From Chromatiaceae bacterium (GTDB lineage: Bacteria; Pseudomonadota; Gammaproteobacteria; Chromatiales; Chromatiaceae): a DNA stretch of 64,000 nt. Position 1 is the stretch's first letter; each line of letters begins with the position of its first letter. Under the pieces are notes generated by a model that worked only from the letters and a program-made list of their open reading frames with translations, did not search any database and was not told where the DNA came from. The translations under genes and the position numbers were made by a program. Below are positions 55,175-62,880 of the stretch, piece by piece. The stretch is from contig JACKMK010000002.1 of assembly GCA_024235395.1 (NCBI GenBank), positions 620,001-684,000 of the forward strand, given 5' to 3'.

Positions 55175-55186
55175 GCGTTATAACGC
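55175..55186. promoter_or_regulatory. C42 operator palindrome GCGTTATAACGC
   Basis: Perfect 12-bp palindrome 18 bp upstream of the antitoxin start; its TATAAC can serve as the -10 box on the minus strand. Suggests the pair has its own promoter. Confidence 0.5.
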
Positions 55187-55209
55187 ATGTTATTACAAAG
55201 AATAGTCGC

Positions 55210-55344
55210 GCCTAACAAGGTGGTCAAGCCGTTCGCCTGCGGCTCACTCGGACATTCAGCACTCCGCGCCTGCTCGGGCATGGCTTCGCCATTTTTGTCC
55301 GAGCATTCGCTACATGCTGAGCGCCGCTTACCTGGGCGTTAGGC
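55210..55344 (+). repeat. attC42
   Basis: R'' GCCTAAC, R' GTTAGGC. Subtype I. Confidence 0.95.
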
Positions 55345-55361
55345 GTAAGAAGATTGTGAAG

Positions 55362-55790
55362 ATGAAATCGAAACTCGGCTTAATCGGGCCAATCTTTGCG
55401 CTCTTTTCATCAAGCGCAGCGCTGGCGGTTGACGATGAGCGAGCGCTAGTAAAGATGCCAACAATGATGCAGGAACACATGCTCGCGAATATGCGTGATC
55501 ATCTTGCATCTTTGAATCAAATCCTGGCAAAGCTGGCCGCCGGAGAACTCGACGAAGCGGCAGAAATTGCCGAGTCACGCTTGGGTATGAGTTCGCTCGA
55601 AAGCCATGGAGCAAGTCACATGGCGAAAGTGATGCCGGAAGAAATGCAACGGGTTGGTACGAGCATGCATAGGGCGGCGAGCAATTTCGCCCTGAAAGCG
55701 CAAGAAGGGGAGGTCCTCGCAGCATACGGTGCTCTGTCCGAAGTTACGGCAGCGTGTGTCGCCTGCCATTCGGCATTTCGGGTTCGATGA
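55362..55790 (+). CDS. C43: c'-type (class II) cytochrome, copy 1
   Basis: 142 aa. Signal peptide (KLGLIGPIFALFSSSAALAV), four-helix mature domain, and a C-terminal heme site CVACH (residues 133-137) as in cytochrome c'/c556-type proteins. Periplasmic electron carrier or gas-binding protein. GTG 55356 is an alternative start. DNA-identical to C47. Confidence 0.82.
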   Translation: MKSKLGLIGPIFALFSSSAALAVDDERALVKMPTMMQEHMLANMRDHLASLNQILAKLAAGELDEAAEIAESRLGMSSLESHGASHMAKVMPEEMQRVGTSMHRAASNFALKAQEGEVLAAYGALSEVTAACVACHSAFRVR

Positions 55791-55800
55791 AGGCCGGCAC

Positions 55801-55935
55801 GCCTAACAATTCGGTCAAGCCGTTCGCCTGCGGCTCACTCGGACATTCAGCACTCCGCACTCGCTCGGGCATGGCTTCGCCATTTTTGCCCGAGCAAGCG
55901 CTCCATGCTGAATGCCGCTTACCTGGGCGTTAGCA
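55801..55935 (+). repeat. attC43
   Basis: R'' GCCTAAC, R' GTTAGCA. Subtype I; identical to attC47 up to the R' tail. Confidence 0.95.
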
Positions 55936-55950
55936 TCTTTACAGGTGGTC

Positions 55951-56481
55951 TTATGAATACTTCGAGAGAGAATCCAATACCGCAGCCAGAGCCGCAGCGT
56001 CGGGATCAGCAGCCAAATGACCGGCCAAGGCCCACCCCGCGGCAGTAGCAAGCGGTGTCAACGTTGCAGCCAAGCGGCTGCCGTTGAGCCATCTGCTACG
56101 TGTCTCGTTAATTGCGAGTGCCTGGTCAATTCGGGCTTGTAGGTTTTCAAGCTCCCATTGGCGCACCTCCGCAATTTCATATTCGGGCTTGTTGAGGTTC
56201 TTGGGTACGTTATGGCTAGCCGGGTATGCGATTAGGCCAAGGCATTTCCAGTTCAGAACGGCTGCGATTAGAAACAGGTACAAGGATGTCGCGATTGCAG
56301 CGCCGAGCAGGCGAATGTTCTCAACGTTCTCGTTTGCGGAGAATGCGAGCGCTGTTCCGGCGCCTGCTAGTAATAGCGCCATTAAAGTGTTCGCTTCCCT
56401 TTGAATCATGGAGGCAACGTCAATTCGTTCCTGCATGTTGGCGAAACCGGCTTTCTCTGCATAATCAATCAGGTCGCTCAT
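55951..56481 (-). CDS. C44: reverse-oriented two-helix membrane protein
   Basis: 176 aa on the minus strand, with GGGAG 8 nt before ATG 56481. Helices ANTLMALLLAGAGTALAFSA and LLGAAIATSLYLFLIAAVLN plus a C-terminal one (LAATLTPLATAAGWALAGHL). Being antisense to the array it must have its own promoter, possibly within attC44 or the 23 bp before it. Confidence 0.65.
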   Translation of the reverse strand: MSDLIDYAEKAGFANMQERIDVASMIQREANTLMALLLAGAGTALAFSANENVENIRLLGAAIATSLYLFLIAAVLNWKCLGLIAYPASHNVPKNLNKPEYEIAEVRQWELENLQARIDQALAINETRSRWLNGSRLAATLTPLATAAGWALAGHLAADPDAAALAAVLDSLSKYS

Positions 56482-56504
56482 GGCTAACTCCCAGGAAAAG
56501 AATA

Positions 56505-56636
56505 TGCTAACAAATCGGTCAAGCCGTTCGCTGCGCTCACTCGGACGTCTGGTGCTCCGCGGCTTTTTGCGCATGGCTACGCCATGATTGCGCAAACGCC
56601 GCTCCACACCAGCCGCCGCTTACCTAGGCGTTAGCG
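56505..56636 (+). repeat. attC44
   Basis: R'' TGCTAAC, R' GTTAGCG. Subtype II. Confidence 0.93.
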
Positions 56637-56650
56637 CCCAAAAATCGGGA

Positions 56651-56668
56651 TATGGCGAAATAGCCATA
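56651..56668. promoter_or_regulatory. C45 inverted repeat TATGGC-N6-GCCATA
   Basis: Lies 20 bp upstream of brnT, next to TATCCT; a candidate BrnA operator and promoter. Confidence 0.45.
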
Positions 56669-56688
56669 CTCTCTGCTATCCTTATCTC

Positions 56689-56979
56689 ATGAACGAATCG
56701 AACTTCGAATGGGATTCAGCGAAGAATCGTGAAAACGTGCGAAAACATGGGGTTACGTTTTGCGAAGCCCAGGCTGCCTTCCTCGATTCAAAACGTGTAA
56801 TTGCCGAAGATCTGAAGCACAGCCAAAAGGAAAAGCGGTATTACTGTTTTGGCTTAAACGAGGAAGGCACAGGAATTCTCACCGTTCGGTTCACGTATCG
56901 ATCTGGCCGCATCCGAATTATCGGTGCTGGTTACTGGCGAGAGGGTAAGAAGGTTTATGAGCAAGCGAATTCGGTATAG
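56689..56979 (+). CDS. brnT: C45: BrnT toxin
   Basis: 96 aa. Family features: FEWDSAKNRENVRKHGVTFC, EAQAAFLDSKRVIAEDLKHS, and TVRFTYRSGRIRIIGAGYWR (RIISAR-like end). RelE-fold ribonuclease. Overlaps brnA by 23 bp. Confidence 0.9.
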   Translation: MNESNFEWDSAKNRENVRKHGVTFCEAQAAFLDSKRVIAEDLKHSQKEKRYYCFGLNEEGTGILTVRFTYRSGRIRIIGAGYWREGKKVYEQANSV

Positions 56980-57193
56980 CGATGAGCCCATTGGCGAAAT
57001 CAAACTGGTGCCCGATTTTCTTCCATCTCCTGAAGAACTGGCGCTAAAGAATGAGCAAACGAAAGTTACCATTTCTCTGAGTTCGGAGAGCATCGCCTTT
57101 TTCAAAGAAGCTGCGAAGAAGCATCACATGCAGTATCAGAAAATGATCAGGCAACTGCTCGATGAATATGTCTCGCAGCAGAAGCAGCGCTAA
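56957..57193 (+). CDS. brnA: C45: BrnA antitoxin
   Basis: 78 aa from ATG 56957, inside the end of brnT. SKRIRYSDEPIGEIKLVPDF then the RHH part (TKVTISLSSESIAFFKEAAK) and QYQKMIRQLLDEYVSQ. Toxin-first order is usual for brnTA. Confidence 0.9.
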   Translation: MSKRIRYSDEPIGEIKLVPDFLPSPEELALKNEQTKVTISLSSESIAFFKEAAKKHHMQYQKMIRQLLDEYVSQQKQR

Positions 57194-57322
57194 CAAGTCG
57201 GTCAAGCCGTTCGCCTACGGCTCACTCGGACATTCAGCACTCCGCACGTGCTCGGGCATGGCTTCGCCATTATTCCCCGAGCAAGCGCTCCGTGCTGAAT
57301 GCCGCTTACCTGGGCGTTAGGC
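57188..57322 (+). repeat. attC45
   Basis: R'' CGCTAAC, R' GTTAGGC. Subtype I, right arm TTCCCCGAGC. Confidence 0.94.
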
Positions 57323-57632
57323 AGGGGAAGTTTTTGATGCTTTTAAGGGCAACGGAGAAGCTGCAGCGAACGGTGTTCGATCTGAACGCCAGCTATCCAT
57401 CGGCACGGCTGTCGGGCCGCAGTGTTCGAAAAGCGGTTCACCGGCAAACGAAAAGCTCGATGGTGAAACGGTTACCAACGCGCAAGCAAGCAGAGTCATC
57501 TGCATTGCTTCCCGCGGGCACACCCTTCAGTCCGCTAATAGGTGGTTGTTTTGGAAAAATGGGCAGGTCCGGCTGTGCTGGTTGGCGTGCGGTGCAGCCG
57601 GAAGGCGCAGTGGTCTGTCTCGCAAGCCAAAA
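57323..57632 (+). repeat. C46: 310-bp repeated cassette body, copy 6 (chimera)
   Basis: Body matches copies 1-3, but the tail (GGCGCAGTGG, GCAAGCC) and attC46 match copy 7. Open ATG frame from 57337. Confidence 0.75.
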
Positions 57633-57767
57633 GCCTAACAAGGCGGTCAAGCCGTTCGCCTGCGGCTCACTCGGACGTCCAGCACTCCGCGCCTGCTCGG
57701 GCATGGCTTCGCCATTGTTGCCCGATCAGGCGCTCCATACTGAACGCCGCTTACCTGGGCGTTAGGC
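57633..57767 (+). repeat. attC46
   Basis: R'' GCCTAAC, R' GTTAGGC. Subtype I; same sequence as attC50. Confidence 0.95.
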
Positions 57768-57784
57768 GTAAGAAGATTGTGAAG

Positions 57785-58213
57785 ATGAAATCGAAACTCG
57801 GCTTAATCGGGCCAATCTTTGCGCTCTTTTCATCAAGCGCAGCGCTGGCGGTTGACGATGAGCGAGCGCTAGTAAAGATGCCAACAATGATGCAGGAACA
57901 CATGCTCGCGAATATGCGTGATCATCTTGCATCTTTGAATCAAATCCTGGCAAAGCTGGCCGCCGGAGAACTCGACGAAGCGGCAGAAATTGCCGAGTCA
58001 CGCTTGGGTATGAGTTCGCTCGAAAGCCATGGAGCAAGTCACATGGCGAAAGTGATGCCGGAAGAAATGCAACGGGTTGGTACGAGCATGCATAGGGCGG
58101 CGAGCAATTTCGCCCTGAAAGCGCAAGAAGGGGAGGTCCTCGCAGCATACGGTGCTCTGTCCGAAGTTACGGCAGCGTGTGTCGCCTGCCATTCGGCATT
58201 TCGGGTTCGATGA
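57785..58213 (+). CDS. C47: c'-type cytochrome, copy 2
   Basis: Same 142-aa product as C43 (signal peptide, terminal CVACH). The whole 591-bp cassette 57762-58352 reads identically to 55339-55929, attC included. Confidence 0.82.
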   Translation: MKSKLGLIGPIFALFSSSAALAVDDERALVKMPTMMQEHMLANMRDHLASLNQILAKLAAGELDEAAEIAESRLGMSSLESHGASHMAKVMPEEMQRVGTSMHRAASNFALKAQEGEVLAAYGALSEVTAACVACHSAFRVR

Positions 58214-58223
58214 AGGCCGGCAC

Positions 58224-58358
58224 GCCTAACAATTCGGTCAAGCCGTTCGCCTGCGGCTCACTCGGACATTCAGCACTCCGCACTCGCTCGGGCATGGCTT
58301 CGCCATTTTTGCCCGAGCAAGCGCTCCATGCTGAATGCCGCTTACCTGGGCGTTAGGC
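58224..58358 (+). repeat. attC47
   Basis: R'' GCCTAAC, R' GTTAGGC. Subtype I. Confidence 0.95.
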
Positions 58359-58364
58359 GCAAAT

Positions 58365-58655
58365 ATGGAAACCGCACTGGGCAAGTTTCTGCTGGTAAGC
58401 GACGTCATTGGTTATCTATTTCTCGCTGTCGCTGCGTTCTACGCATTGGCATTCCTAGTCGATACTGAGAATCCTTTACGGCATGAGTATGGAATCGCCA
58501 CGGGAATGGCGACCGTTTATGGTCTTTTGCCAGCGCTATTCAGCGCCATCGCTGCGGCTGTGCTAAGAAAAAAGCTGGGCCAAAAAATGCTCTTCGTTTC
58601 GGCGGGTTTGCTTCCGCTGTTCGGTCTGGTGCAATTGATCTATGTATTCGATTAA
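58365..58655 (+). CDS. C48: three-helix membrane protein
   Basis: 96 aa: VIGYLFLAVAAFYALAFLVD, TVYGLLPALFSAIAAAVLRK and FVSAGLLPLFGLVQLIYVFD. ATG 58365 is 6 nt after R'. A 77-bp tail without a gene follows. Confidence 0.6.
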   Translation: METALGKFLLVSDVIGYLFLAVAAFYALAFLVDTENPLRHEYGIATGMATVYGLLPALFSAIAAAVLRKKLGQKMLFVSAGLLPLFGLVQLIYVFD

Positions 58656-58732
58656 ACAGCGTCGCAAAGGTGCTGGCTATGGAGCCAAGGAGGCTATCTC
58701 TTGGCAGATCAAGCCTGTCCGGGGTACGGCAC

Positions 58733-58871
58733 GCCTAACAAGGCGGTCAAGCCATTCGTCGCTTCGCTCCTCATTCGGACGTTCAGCACTCCGCGCCTGC
58801 TCGGGCATGGCTTCGCCATTGTTGCCCGATCATTCGCTCCATGCTGAACGCCGCTTACCTGGGCGTTAGGT
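58733..58871 (+). repeat. attC48
   Basis: R'' GCCTAAC, R' GTTAGGT. Subtype III. Confidence 0.94.
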
Positions 58872-58890
58872 CAAAGAAAGAGAATGCACA

Positions 58891-59583
58891 ATGGATAGCA
58901 CCGAGCTAGCACGATTCACAGATTTTCTTGATGTCTTATCGGAGATTAAGAAGGGCGATATAGTTCTGTTTCGAGGACAAAGTGCAAACCACCCGTTGCT
59001 GCCGAAGATCGCCAGAGCTGATCCAACTAGAGACACAACCCAACTTGAGAAAGTCATGCTCACGGAGCTTCGTAGGCGTGGCACCCTGCACATTGACACG
59101 CGGTTAAATGATCAATGGGATATGCTTGTTTTGGCGCAACACTACGGAATGGCGACACGACTTCTGGATTGGACGTCGAACCCATTGGTGGCGCTTTGGT
59201 TCGCTTGTGTAGGATCGAAACCACGGGCTAGCTCTTATGTTTACGTTTTCTTGGCTGAGCAAGAGTTTTTATTGGATAGAGAAAAAACTCCAGACCCATT
59301 CAGGCCTATGAAAACACGTGTATTTAAACCCAATCTCAATAACCCGAGAATTGTGGCGCAAAGCGGTTGGTTTACAGCACATAGATACTCAACCAAAGTG
59401 AAAAGGTTCGTCGCGTTAGAGAAGAATACCGAGCTCAAGCGGTCTTTGATCGAGATAAAGGTTCCGCCACGATTGAGGGAAGATATTCTTGTGCATTTAG
59501 ATACACTGGGCATCAGCTACCAGTCTATGTTTCCGGACATAGAGGGGGTATGTCGCCATCTGAATTGGCTGCACGAAGCTTGA
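58891..59583 (+). CDS. C49: FRG domain protein
   Basis: 230 aa. FRG domain: VLFRGQSANHPLLPKIARAD, then LAQHYGMATRLLDWTSNPLV and ALWFACVG, covering most of the protein. FRG proteins occur in phage-defence and toxin loci; biochemical role not settled. AAAGAGAATG before ATG 58891 gives weak ribosome binding. Confidence 0.88.
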   Translation: MDSTELARFTDFLDVLSEIKKGDIVLFRGQSANHPLLPKIARADPTRDTTQLEKVMLTELRRRGTLHIDTRLNDQWDMLVLAQHYGMATRLLDWTSNPLVALWFACVGSKPRASSYVYVFLAEQEFLLDREKTPDPFRPMKTRVFKPNLNNPRIVAQSGWFTAHRYSTKVKRFVALEKNTELKRSLIEIKVPPRLREDILVHLDTLGISYQSMFPDIEGVCRHLNWLHEA

Positions 59584-59714
59584 CCTAACAAAGTGTTCAA
59601 GCCGCTCGCTAAGCTCGCTCGGACGCCCAGTACTCCGCGCCTTTTTGCGCATGGCTTCGCCATTGTTGCGCAAACGGCGCTCCGTACTGGGCGCCGCTTA
59701 ACTGGGCGTTAGGC
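59583..59714 (+). repeat. attC49
   Basis: R'' ACCTAAC, R' GTTAGGC. Subtype II; R''-side AAAGTGTTC differs from the common AAGGCGGTC. Confidence 0.92.
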
Positions 59715-60024
59715 AGAGGAAGTTTTTGATGCTTATAAGGGCGGGCGAGAAGCTGCAACGAACGGTGTTCGATTCGAACGGCAGCTATCCATCTGCACCG
59801 CTGTCGGGCCGTAGCGTTCGAGAAACGGTTCAGTGGCAAACGAAAAGCTCGATGGCGAAACGGCTACCAACGCGCAAGCAAGCAGAGTCATCTGCATTGC
59901 TTCCCGCTGGCACACACTTCAGTCCGCTGATGGGTGGTTGTTTCAGAAAAATGGGCACGTCCGGCTTTGCTGGTTGGCGTGCGGTGCGGCCGGAAGGCGC
60001 AGGGGTCTGTCGCGCAAACCAAAA
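59715..60024 (+). repeat. C50: 310-bp repeated cassette body, copy 7
   Basis: Second subfamily (start GCTTATAAGG). ATG frame from 59729 open into attC50; the shifted frame gives an ORF 59833-60030 ending at the R'' TAA. Confidence 0.72.
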
Positions 60025-60159
60025 GCCTAACAAGGCGGTCAAGCCGTTCGCCTGCGGCTCACTCGGACGTCCAGCACTCCGCGCCTGCTCGGGCATGGCT
60101 TCGCCATTGTTGCCCGATCAGGCGCTCCATACTGAACGCCGCTTACCTGGGCGTTAGGC
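60025..60159 (+). repeat. attC50
   Basis: R'' GCCTAAC, R' GTTAGGC. Subtype I; same as attC46. Confidence 0.95.
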
Positions 60160-60166
60160 CTAAGAA

Positions 60167-60550
60167 ATGGAAGAACGAACTCCCGCTGCTATCGCCGAAG
60201 AGTGGATTGAAAAGTGGTCGGCTGAGGAGCCGCCGGCCATCGGCCCTGGCGTTTCGGAATCAACGCTGGACTGGGAGATACCGAGAGAAAATCCAACACT
60301 GTGCCTTGAAGCAATTGAGGAAGTGTTGGCGCGTATAGATGCAAAACCGGGAAATCGCTACTTTCAGGTTCTTGCTGCAGGGCCATTAGAAGATGTTTTG
60401 AATGAGCATGGCAAAGTGGTCGTCGATCAAGTCGCGGAAATGGCCCGGCAAAACCCTGAATTTCGGTTGCTACTAAATGGCGTGTGGCCTAGCGAAATTG
60501 ATCCCTCAGTTCTTGAAAAGTTGCAGAAGTTTCGCGGTGAGCCGTGGTAA
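60167..60550 (+). CDS. C51: DUF6869-like protein
   Basis: 127 aa, acidic, helical. LCLEAIEEVLARIDAKPGNR, LAAGPLEDVLNEHGKVVVDQ and EFRLLLNGVWPSEIDPSVLE follow the DUF6869 layout as I remember it. Function unknown. Confidence 0.65.
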   Translation: MEERTPAAIAEEWIEKWSAEEPPAIGPGVSESTLDWEIPRENPTLCLEAIEEVLARIDAKPGNRYFQVLAAGPLEDVLNEHGKVVVDQVAEMARQNPEFRLLLNGVWPSEIDPSVLEKLQKFRGEPW

Positions 60551-60551
60551 G

Positions 60552-60683
60552 GCCTAACAAGGCGGTCAAGCCGCTCGCAAGCTCGCTCGGACGTTCAGCA
60601 CTCCGCGCTTGCTCGGGCATGGCTTCGCCATTGTTGCCCGAGCAATCGCTCCATGCTGAACGCCGCTTACCTGGGCGTTAGGC
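60552..60683 (+). repeat. attC51
   Basis: R'' GCCTAAC, R' GTTAGGC. Subtype I, short left arm CGCAAGCTCGCTCGG. Confidence 0.94.
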
Positions 60684-60994
60684 AGAGGAAGTTTTTGATG
60701 CTTATAAGGGCGAGCGAGAAGCTGCAGCGAACGGTGTTCGATTCGACCACTGACTATCCATCGGCACCGCTGTCGGGCCGTAGCGTTCGAGAAACTGTTC
60801 AGTGGCAAACGAAAAGCTCGATGGCCAAACGGTTTCCAACGCGCGAGCCAGGCGGGTCGCCAAAGTCCGCGCCCGCTGGCACACCCTTCAGGCCGCTAAT
60901 GGGTGGTTGTTTTACGAAAAATGGGTAGGTTTGGCTGTGCACTTAGCGATTCGGTGCGGCCTGAAGGCTCAGTGGTCTGTCGTGCCAGCCAAAA
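60684..60994 (+). repeat. C52: repeated cassette body, copy 8 (311 bp, chimera)
   Basis: One extra C near 60914 shifts the ATG frame (from 60698), which stops at 60928. Body is like copy 7, tail (GGCTCAGTGG, CGTGCCAGCC) is like copies 1-3. Confidence 0.72.
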
Positions 60995-61129
60995 GCCTAA
61001 CAAGGCGGTCAAGCCGTTCGCCTGCGGCTCACTCGGACGCTCAGCACTCCGCACTTGCACGGGCATGGCTTCGCCATTGTTGCCCGAGCAAGCGCTCCGA
61101 GCTGAGCGCCGCTTACCTGGGCGTTAGGG
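60995..61129 (+). repeat. attC52
   Basis: R'' GCCTAAC, R' GTTAGGG. Subtype I, GCACGGGCATGGC centre. Confidence 0.94.
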
Positions 61130-61140
61130 CCAAATAGGGG

Positions 61141-61527
61141 ATGTCTCGGACCCGCATAACAACTGCACCGTGGGTATACGGTGTCTTGGCCTTTTGTGTG
61201 GCATTTTGCACATTGGGTGTTGCTCTATTGAGCGCAGGAGAACGGGGCTGGGAGTTTTGGGGCACGGTAATGTTGTTGGTTTTTCTCTCGTTGGCGCTTC
61301 TGGCCGCGGCGCTGACAAAAATTGAGGATAACGGTGAATTTGTCACGATCGTCGAAAACTTCAAGAAAACAGATGTCCCTAAATCATCGATCGAGAATGT
61401 GTCCTGGGAGAAGGGAGCGGGTGCGCATTTGCAGCTCGCCAACGGAAAATTCGTGAAACTGCCAACAACTGGTAGAAGTGATCAGGGAATTGCAAATAGT
61501 GTACGTAGTTGGCTTGTTCGGCCCTAA
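61141..61527 (+). CDS. C53: two-helix membrane protein with small C-terminal domain
   Basis: 128 aa. Helices VYGVLAFCVAFCTLGVALLS and FWGTVMLLVFLSLALLAAAL; the soluble part (EFVTIVENFKKTDVPKSSIE, AHLQLANGKFVKLPT) is PH-like. ATG 61141 follows AGGGG. Confidence 0.6.
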   Translation: MSRTRITTAPWVYGVLAFCVAFCTLGVALLSAGERGWEFWGTVMLLVFLSLALLAAALTKIEDNGEFVTIVENFKKTDVPKSSIENVSWEKGAGAHLQLANGKFVKLPTTGRSDQGIANSVRSWLVRP

Positions 61528-61656
61528 CAAGGCGGTCAAGTCGTTCGCCTGCGGCTCACTCGGACGTTCAGCACTCCGCGCCTGCTCGGGCATGGCTTCG
61601 CCATTTTTGCCCGAGCAATCGCTCCATGCTGAGCGCCGCTTACCTGGGCGTTAGCC
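61522..61656 (+). repeat. attC53
   Basis: R'' CCCTAAC, R' GTTAGCC. Subtype I. Confidence 0.95.
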
Positions 61657-61694
61657 GTAAAAGGCGGCTTTGACCAATCAAGAAAACAAGTTAT

Positions 61695-61733
61695 CATGTA
61701 ACTATGTAATTCACTTGGGAGCATAGTTATGTG
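61695..61733. promoter_or_regulatory. C54 inverted repeat over the start codon
   Basis: CATGTAACTATG (61695-61706) and CATAGTTATGTG (61722-61733) pair at 10 of 12 positions; the right half covers ATG 61729. Likely a dimer site for the RHH-type protein it precedes. GGGAG at 61717 is the ribosome site between the halves. Confidence 0.5.
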
Positions 61734-62259
61734 TCCGGTCGTCCGAATTCCAGACAATGTTTATTCGCGTCTCGAAAAGCACGCTGTGGGCTTTGATACG
61801 CCAGCGAGTGTGATTGAGCGAATACTCGATCACTACGAAGGTGTAAGCGAACACGATGCTTCCCCCGAGGAAAAAGATTCCTCTGATGTTGTTCCTACTG
61901 TCGGGAAACGAGATACAACCAAGTACCGTTTTCGCGGCAAGAAACTTGGCAAAGGTCGTTTGGTGCTCGCCGTGATTAAAGAATATGTGGCCGATCATGC
62001 AGGAACGTCTTGCCATGATCTGCAGGTTCAATTCCCGAAGCATTTGCAGGGGTCGAACGGCGTATTCAACAAAGAAGCTGAGGCTCGTGAAATTGTGGAA
62101 AGAACTAGCCACAAGAGGCACTTTCTAAAATCGAACGAACTGATTCACCTCGCCGATTGCAAAGTTGCGGTTAGTACCGAATGGGGCAAGGGCAACATCG
62201 ATAATTTCATACGGCAGGCCCGATCTCTCGGGTATGAAATTGAAGAAGTGCGCGGCTAA
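61729..62259 (+). CDS. C54: RHH-like DNA-binding protein with conserved C-terminal module
   Basis: 176 aa. N-terminus CPVVRIPDNVYSRLEKHAVG then FDTPASVIERILDHYEG reads as a ribbon-helix-helix DNA-binding unit. C-terminal RHFLKSNELIHLADCKVAVS then TEWGKGNIDNFIRQARSLGY is a module I have seen in many hypothetical proteins. May be a self-regulating cassette gene. Confidence 0.65.
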   Translation: MCPVVRIPDNVYSRLEKHAVGFDTPASVIERILDHYEGVSEHDASPEEKDSSDVVPTVGKRDTTKYRFRGKKLGKGRLVLAVIKEYVADHAGTSCHDLQVQFPKHLQGSNGVFNKEAEAREIVERTSHKRHFLKSNELIHLADCKVAVSTEWGKGNIDNFIRQARSLGYEIEEVRG

Positions 62260-62385
62260 CAAGGCGGTCAAGCCGCTCGCAAGCTCGCTCGGACATTCAG
62301 CACTCCGCACTTGCTCGGGCATGGCTTCGCCATTATTCCCCGAGCAATCGCTCCATGCTGAATGCCGCTTACCTTGGCGTTAGAT
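62254..62385 (+). repeat. attC54
   Basis: R'' GGCTAAC, R' GTTAGAT. Subtype I, right arm TTCCCCGAGC. Confidence 0.93.
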
Positions 62386-62449
62386 GCGCGCATAAGAAAT
62401 CGATTGCTGGCAAGCTCGTGCCAGTAAATTGGCTGCGGTGCAGCAAGAA

Positions 62450-62497
62450 GGTTTCGTGGTCCCGAAGTAGCGGCTACAGTGAGCTATCAAGGCCGCT
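62450..62497 (+). other. candidate structured element, copy B, cut by the IS
   Basis: GGTTTCGTGGTCCCG, stem GCGGC (62470-62474) with GCCGC (62492-62496). The IS3 element begins one base after the stem. The rest of the ORF-poor C55 body is split: 62386-62497 and 63734-63808. Confidence 0.35.
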
Positions 62498-62563
62498 TTG
62501 GCAAGCCCCGACTATCGTAGACACCCGGCAGCGTTAAACTAACGCAAACCAAAAGGTGTGGAA

Positions 62564-62857
62564 ATGAGCGGGAAACGTTACCCGGAAGAATTCAAGATTG
62601 AGGCGGTGAAGCAGGTCACCGAGCGCGGCTACAAGGTCAGCGAAGTGGCGCAGCGTCTCGGGGTAACCAGTAAGAGCCTGGGCGACTGGATCAAGCGCTA
62701 CGGTGACCAGGGCAGCCAGCATCAGACGATCAGCGCTCAGCAGGAGGAGTTGCGGCGATTGAAGGCTGAGCTGAGGCGGGTGACAGAGGAGCGCGACATC
62801 CTAAAGGAGGCCGCCGCGTACTTCGCCAGCGAGTCAAAGCGAGGTACGCGTTCATAA
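62564..62857 (+). CDS. IS3 transposase OrfA
   Basis: 97 aa from ATG 62564 (AAGGTG 7 nt upstream). HTH YPEEFKIEAVKQVTERGYKV then SEVAQRLGVTSKSLGDWIKR, and a leucine-zipper helix (EELRRLKAELRRVTEERDIL). Binds the IS ends. The frame probably shifts -1 near GAGTCAAAG to join OrfB. Confidence 0.9.
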   Translation: MSGKRYPEEFKIEAVKQVTERGYKVSEVAQRLGVTSKSLGDWIKRYGDQGSQHQTISAQQEELRRLKAELRRVTEERDILKEAAAYFASESKRGTRS

Positions 62858-62880
62858 AGTCCCGGCTCAGCAAATACTCG

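Noticed and set aside
55339..58148. 128-aa minus-strand frames opposite the two cytochrome genes
   Set aside because: Antisense shadows; the plus strand has signal peptide and CxxCH.
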